DNA of 7,784 nucleotides from positions 1-7,784 of the forward strand of contig JAKSPW010000058.1 in assembly GCA_024404435.1 (NCBI GenBank). The letters run 5' to 3'. The notes under the pieces are model-generated. The model was not told where the DNA came from and searched no databases. It saw only the letters and a program-made list of their open reading frames with translations. This DNA comes from Clostridia bacterium. Its GTDB lineage: Bacteria > Bacillota > Clostridia > Oscillospirales > CAG-272. The position numbers and the translations under genes are program-made. This document shows positions 5,252 through 7,784 of the stretch, piece by piece (positions within the stretch are counted from its first letter, which is position 1; every line of letters starts with the position of its first letter).

Positions 5252-7402
5252 ATGACTATCAACGAAAGATTATCGGCTGAACTGAAGATCAGCCTGAAGC
5301 AGATCGATGCTGCAGTCGAGCTGCTTGACGCGGGAAATACCGTCCCGTTCATCTCACGATACAGAAAGGAAGTCACCGGCGGGCTCGACGACGAGCAGCT
5401 CAGACGCCTTACCGAGAGACTGACGTATCTGCGCAATCTCGAAGAGAAAAAAGCGGAAGTGAAGAAGCTCATCGACGCGCAGGGCAAGCTGACCGAGGAG
5501 CTCGTGGCGGCTCTCGACGCGGCGCAGACCGTGACGGAGGTGGACGACATCTACCGCCCGTACCGCCCGAAGAGAAGAACGAGAGCGTCCGTGGCGCGTG
5601 AGAGAGGCCTTGAGCCGCTCGCGAAGCTGATCCTTGAGCAGAATAAGACTTACGAGCCGTCGATCATGGAGATCGCGGCAGGATATATCAACGTTGACGC
5701 GGGAGTCGCCGATGCCGACGCGGCGATCGCGGGCGCGTGCGACATCATCGCGGAGGACATTTCCGACAACGCCGACATCCGCCGCGGAGTCAGAACTCTG
5801 ACCGCGAAGCACGGCACGATCGAGTCGAAGAAGCTCGAGGACGGCCCCGTCTACGAACAGTATTACGATTACAGCGAGTCGACCGCGAAGATCCCGCCGC
5901 ACCGCATCCTCGCGCTGAACAGGGCGGAAAAAGAGGGCGTTCTGAAGGTTTCCGTGACGGTGGATCACGACTCGATGGTGAAATACATCCTCTCTCACGT
6001 CATGACGAACGCGTCCTCACCCGTGGCGGACCTCATCACGGCGACTGTCACGGACAGCTATGACAGACTTATCGCTCCGTCGGTGGAGCGCGAGATCAGG
6101 GCAGACCTGTTCGACGCGGCGAGCGAGTCCGCTATCGGGCTTTTCTCACAGAACCTCAGAGGCCTTCTCATGGGCGCGCCGCTTAAGGGCAAGACCGTCC
6201 TCGGCTACGACCCCGGCTACCGCACGGGCTGCAAGCTGGCGGTCATCACGCCTACCGGAAGCGTCGTCGACACGGCAGTCATCTACCCGACGAAGCCGCA
6301 CGAGAAGATCGCCGAATCCAAAAGAATCGTTGAGAGACTCATCCGCCGCTGGGGCGTCGACGTCGTCGCCATCGGCAACGGCACGGCATCGGGCGAGAGC
6401 GAGATGTTCATAGCGGAGCTTCTTTCGGAGCTCAAATGCGATACGAAATACATCATCGTCTCCGAGGCGGGCGCGTCGGTCTACTCCGCGTCGAAGCAGG
6501 GAGCCGAGGAATTCCCCGATTTCGACGTAACGCAGAGAAGCGCCGTCTCGATCGCGAGAAGACTGCAGGATCCGCTTGCGGAGCTCGTGAAGATCGATCC
6601 GAAGTCGATCGGTGTCGGTCAGTATCAGCACGACATGAAGGAAGCGCGGCTCGATGAGGCGCTCACGGGCGTGGTCGAGGACTGTGTCAACTCGGTCGGC
6701 GTCGACCTGAACACGGCATCGTACTCGCTCCTGTCGTACATTTCGGGCATCAATCTCGCGTCCGCGAAGAATATAGTGAAATACCGCGACGAAAACGGAG
6801 CCTTCCTCACGAGGGATGAGGTCAAAAAAGTCCCGCGCTTCGGTGCGAAGGCATACGAGCAGGCGGCGGGCTTCCTCAGAGTTCCGGACTCAAACGAGGT
6901 GCTTGACAACACGGGAGTCCACCCCGAGTCGTACAAGGTCGCCAAGAATCTGCTTAAAAAATTCGGATATACCGAAAAGGACGTCCTCGCGGGAGGACTG
7001 TCAAAAATAGCCGATGAGATAACGGCGTACGGTGCCGCGCGCCTTGCCGAGGAGCTCGGCTGCGGCGTGCCGACTCTGCACGACATCGCGGGCGAGCTTG
7101 CGAAGCCCGGACGTGACGTGCGTGACGAGCTTCCGCCGCCGGTGCTGAAGGAGAGAGTCCTTTCGATCGACGAGCTGACCGAGGGCATGGAGCTGACGGG
7201 AGTCGTGCGCAACGTCATCGACTTCGGAGCGTTCGTGGACATCGGAGTCCACCAGGACGGGCTCGTCCACGTCTCGGAGATCTCGGATCGCTTTATAAAG
7301 CACCCGTCGGAGGTCCTTTCCGTCGGCATGACCGTGAAGGTGCGCGTGAAGTCCATCGACCGCGCCCGCGGCAGGATCGGTCTGACTATGAAGAGTAAAT
7401 AA
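5252..7402 (+). CDS. tex: Tex family transcription accessory protein
   Basis: 716 aa, normal full length for Tex, the bacterial relative of eukaryotic Spt6. It binds nucleic acid and is thought to act with transcribing RNA polymerase. The N-terminal domain contains TVPFISRYRKEVTG (30-43) and DIYRPYRPKRRTRA (99-112). The YqgF/RNase H-like domain begins near 314 with VLGYDPGYRTGCKLA (316-330; D320 aligns with the first acidic position of the fold). It is followed by SEAGASVYSAS (404-414) and the family hallmark GVGQYQHD (454-461). Helix-hairpin-helix units follow (about 487-560, NTASYSLLSYISGINLASAK onward). A C-terminal S1 RNA-binding domain occupies about 642-716 (VIDFGAFVDIG, DGLVHVSEISD). 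GAGGTG at 5241-5246 is 5 bases from the ATG. It has its own promoter and ends in a repeat-rich region. Confidence 0.97.
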   Translation: MTINERLSAELKISLKQIDAAVELLDAGNTVPFISRYRKEVTGGLDDEQLRRLTERLTYLRNLEEKKAEVKKLIDAQGKLTEELVAALDAAQTVTEVDDIYRPYRPKRRTRASVARERGLEPLAKLILEQNKTYEPSIMEIAAGYINVDAGVADADAAIAGACDIIAEDISDNADIRRGVRTLTAKHGTIESKKLEDGPVYEQYYDYSESTAKIPPHRILALNRAEKEGVLKVSVTVDHDSMVKYILSHVMTNASSPVADLITATVTDSYDRLIAPSVEREIRADLFDAASESAIGLFSQNLRGLLMGAPLKGKTVLGYDPGYRTGCKLAVITPTGSVVDTAVIYPTKPHEKIAESKRIVERLIRRWGVDVVAIGNGTASGESEMFIAELLSELKCDTKYIIVSEAGASVYSASKQGAEEFPDFDVTQRSAVSIARRLQDPLAELVKIDPKSIGVGQYQHDMKEARLDEALTGVVEDCVNSVGVDLNTASYSLLSYISGINLASAKNIVKYRDENGAFLTRDEVKKVPRFGAKAYEQAAGFLRVPDSNEVLDNTGVHPESYKVAKNLLKKFGYTEKDVLAGGLSKIADEITAYGAARLAEELGCGVPTLHDIAGELAKPGRDVRDELPPPVLKERVLSIDELTEGMELTGVVRNVIDFGAFVDIGVHQDGLVHVSEISDRFIKHPSEVLSVGMTVKVRVKSIDRARGRIGLTMKSK

Positions 7403-7410
7403 AATATATT

Positions 7411-7446
7411 GCGGGGGAGACTTTTTCACGAAAAAGTCTCCCCCGC
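7411..7446 (+). terminator. long hairpin after tex, probable terminator
   Basis: Sixteen perfect base pairs join 7411-7426 (GCGGGGGAGACTTTTT) to 7431-7446, with a 4-base CACG loop, 8 bases after the tex stop. There is no T-tract on the + strand side. On the opposite strand the stem is followed by a T-rich ATATATTTTATTT stretch, so it is a better-formed terminator for leftward transcription. It most likely marks the 3' end of the tex transcript, or is one unit of the following repeat cluster. Confidence 0.6.
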
Positions 7447-7451
7447 CCTTC

Positions 7452-7620
7452 AAAAAGCTTTGAAAAGAGTGGTCTTGGGTGATTTCTTTTTGAAGTTTTT
7501 GTCCGTCGACCGCTTCACTTAGTCCCTTTTTAAAGTTTTTCGTCCCTCCTTTTTTCAAAAAGGAGGGCGAGGTCAAGGGCGAGCAGCCCTTGTATGGGCA
7601 CTCTTTTTGCAAAGCTTTTT
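7452..7620. repeat. 11-base inverted repeat pair bounding 169 bases
   Basis: AAAAAGCTTTG at 7452-7462 is the exact reverse complement of CAAAGCTTTTT at 7610-7620. The pair encloses the direct repeats and two hairpins. This could be the terminal inverted repeats of a small non-autonomous element, or a by-product of a repeat family rich in AAAGCTTTTT. No target-site duplication was confirmed. Confidence 0.35.
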
Positions 7621-7648
7621 CTCGTGCCTGTTTCAGGCGAGAAAAAGC
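7614..7648. repeat. bulged 15-bp hairpin
   Basis: GCTTTTTCTC (7614-7623) pairs with GAGAAAAAGC (7639-7648). GCCTG (7626-7630) pairs with CAGGC (7634-7638) around a TTT loop. The only imperfection is a GT bulge at 7624-7625. No T-tract follows. Confidence 0.6.
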
Positions 7649-7765
7649 GGACGTGACTGTTGAAGCACTCGTCGTCAGCAGCTTTTCTTCACGTTGCCCG
7701 TGCGAAAAGTGAGCGCGAGGCAACACGCTGCCGCAGTTGACGGGCAAACTCCTGAAAACAGAAAA

Positions 7766-7784
7766 CTCAATGCTCAATGCTCAA
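7766..7784. repeat. 7-base tandem repeat CTCAATG, cut by window end
   Basis: CTCAATG occurs at 7766-7772 and 7773-7779, and the next copy begins at 7780 and continues to the last base (CTCAA). The total array length is unknown because it runs off the window. Confidence 0.7.

Larger units (their letters stand above)
7447..7784. repeat. gene-free intergenic repeat cluster
   Basis: About 340 bases without a credible gene. The stretch holds several hairpins: TTCAAA/TTTGAA (7449-7464), CCCTCCTTTTT/AAAAAGGAGGG (7544-7567), CAAGGGC/GCCCTTG (7574-7592), a bulged 15-bp stem at 7614-7648, and CTTTTC/GAAAAG enclosing CACG/CGTG (7682-7709). The imperfect direct repeat CTTTTTRAAGTTTTT followed by GTCC or CGTCC occurs at 7486 and 7526. 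The composition and homopolymer-rich pattern differ sharply from the genes. It resembles dispersed intergenic repeat DNA, but a copy number in the genome cannot be seen from here. Confidence 0.6.

Noticed and set aside
7001..7777. Long minus-strand open frame (258 codons) covering the end of tex and the repeat region
   Set aside because: Most of it is antisense to the conserved HhH and S1 regions of tex, and the rest reads through hairpin repeats; the protein is low-complexity with no recognisable domain.

Overview
The window looks like the chromosome of a Gram-positive anaerobe of class Clostridia, most likely an Oscillospirales/Ruminococcaceae-type gut bacterium. The basis is the gene order, the zinc-binding (Cys-rich) forms of adenylate kinase, L36 and S4, the KOW-domain protein between map and infA, strong GGAGG-type Shine-Dalgarno sites, and moderate-to-high GC with frequent AGA arginine codons. 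The lineage is an inference; no 16S or other marker is present.

Positions 61-5131 are the 3' part of the spc/alpha ribosomal superoperon, all on the + strand: adk (GTG start), map, a small KOW RNA-binding protein, infA, rpmJ (GTG start), rpsM, rpsK, rpsD, rpoA, rplQ. The gene upstream of adk is cut off; secY is expected there but cannot be recognised in 60 bases. Gaps are tight (from a 1-base overlap to 37 bases) except on either side of rpoA. There, 139 bases precede it and 87 bases follow it, and both stretches are rich in perfect inverted repeats. A textbook intrinsic terminator at 5146-5182 closes the operon directly after rplQ.

A separate transcription unit follows, with a plausible sigma-A promoter (5195-5223, extended -10) driving tex, a full-length Spt6-like S1/YqgF/HhH transcription accessory protein (5252-7402). 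Its stop codon is followed by a 16-bp hairpin and then about 340 gene-free bases packed with hairpins, a long-range inverted repeat, an imperfect direct repeat and a short tandem repeat that runs off the window. This looks like dispersed intergenic repeat DNA of the kind common in gut Clostridia.

The genes form a growth-linked set: nucleotide balance (Adk), N-terminal methionine removal (Map), translation initiation (IF-1), 30S proteins S13, S11 and S4, 50S proteins L36 and L17, and the RNA polymerase alpha subunit. No defence system, mobile-element gene, CRISPR array, tRNA or rRNA was seen. The parts most worth a second look are the structured RNAs bracketing rpoA, the poorly characterised KOW protein, and the repeat cluster after tex. 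I do not see a clearly new biological system here.
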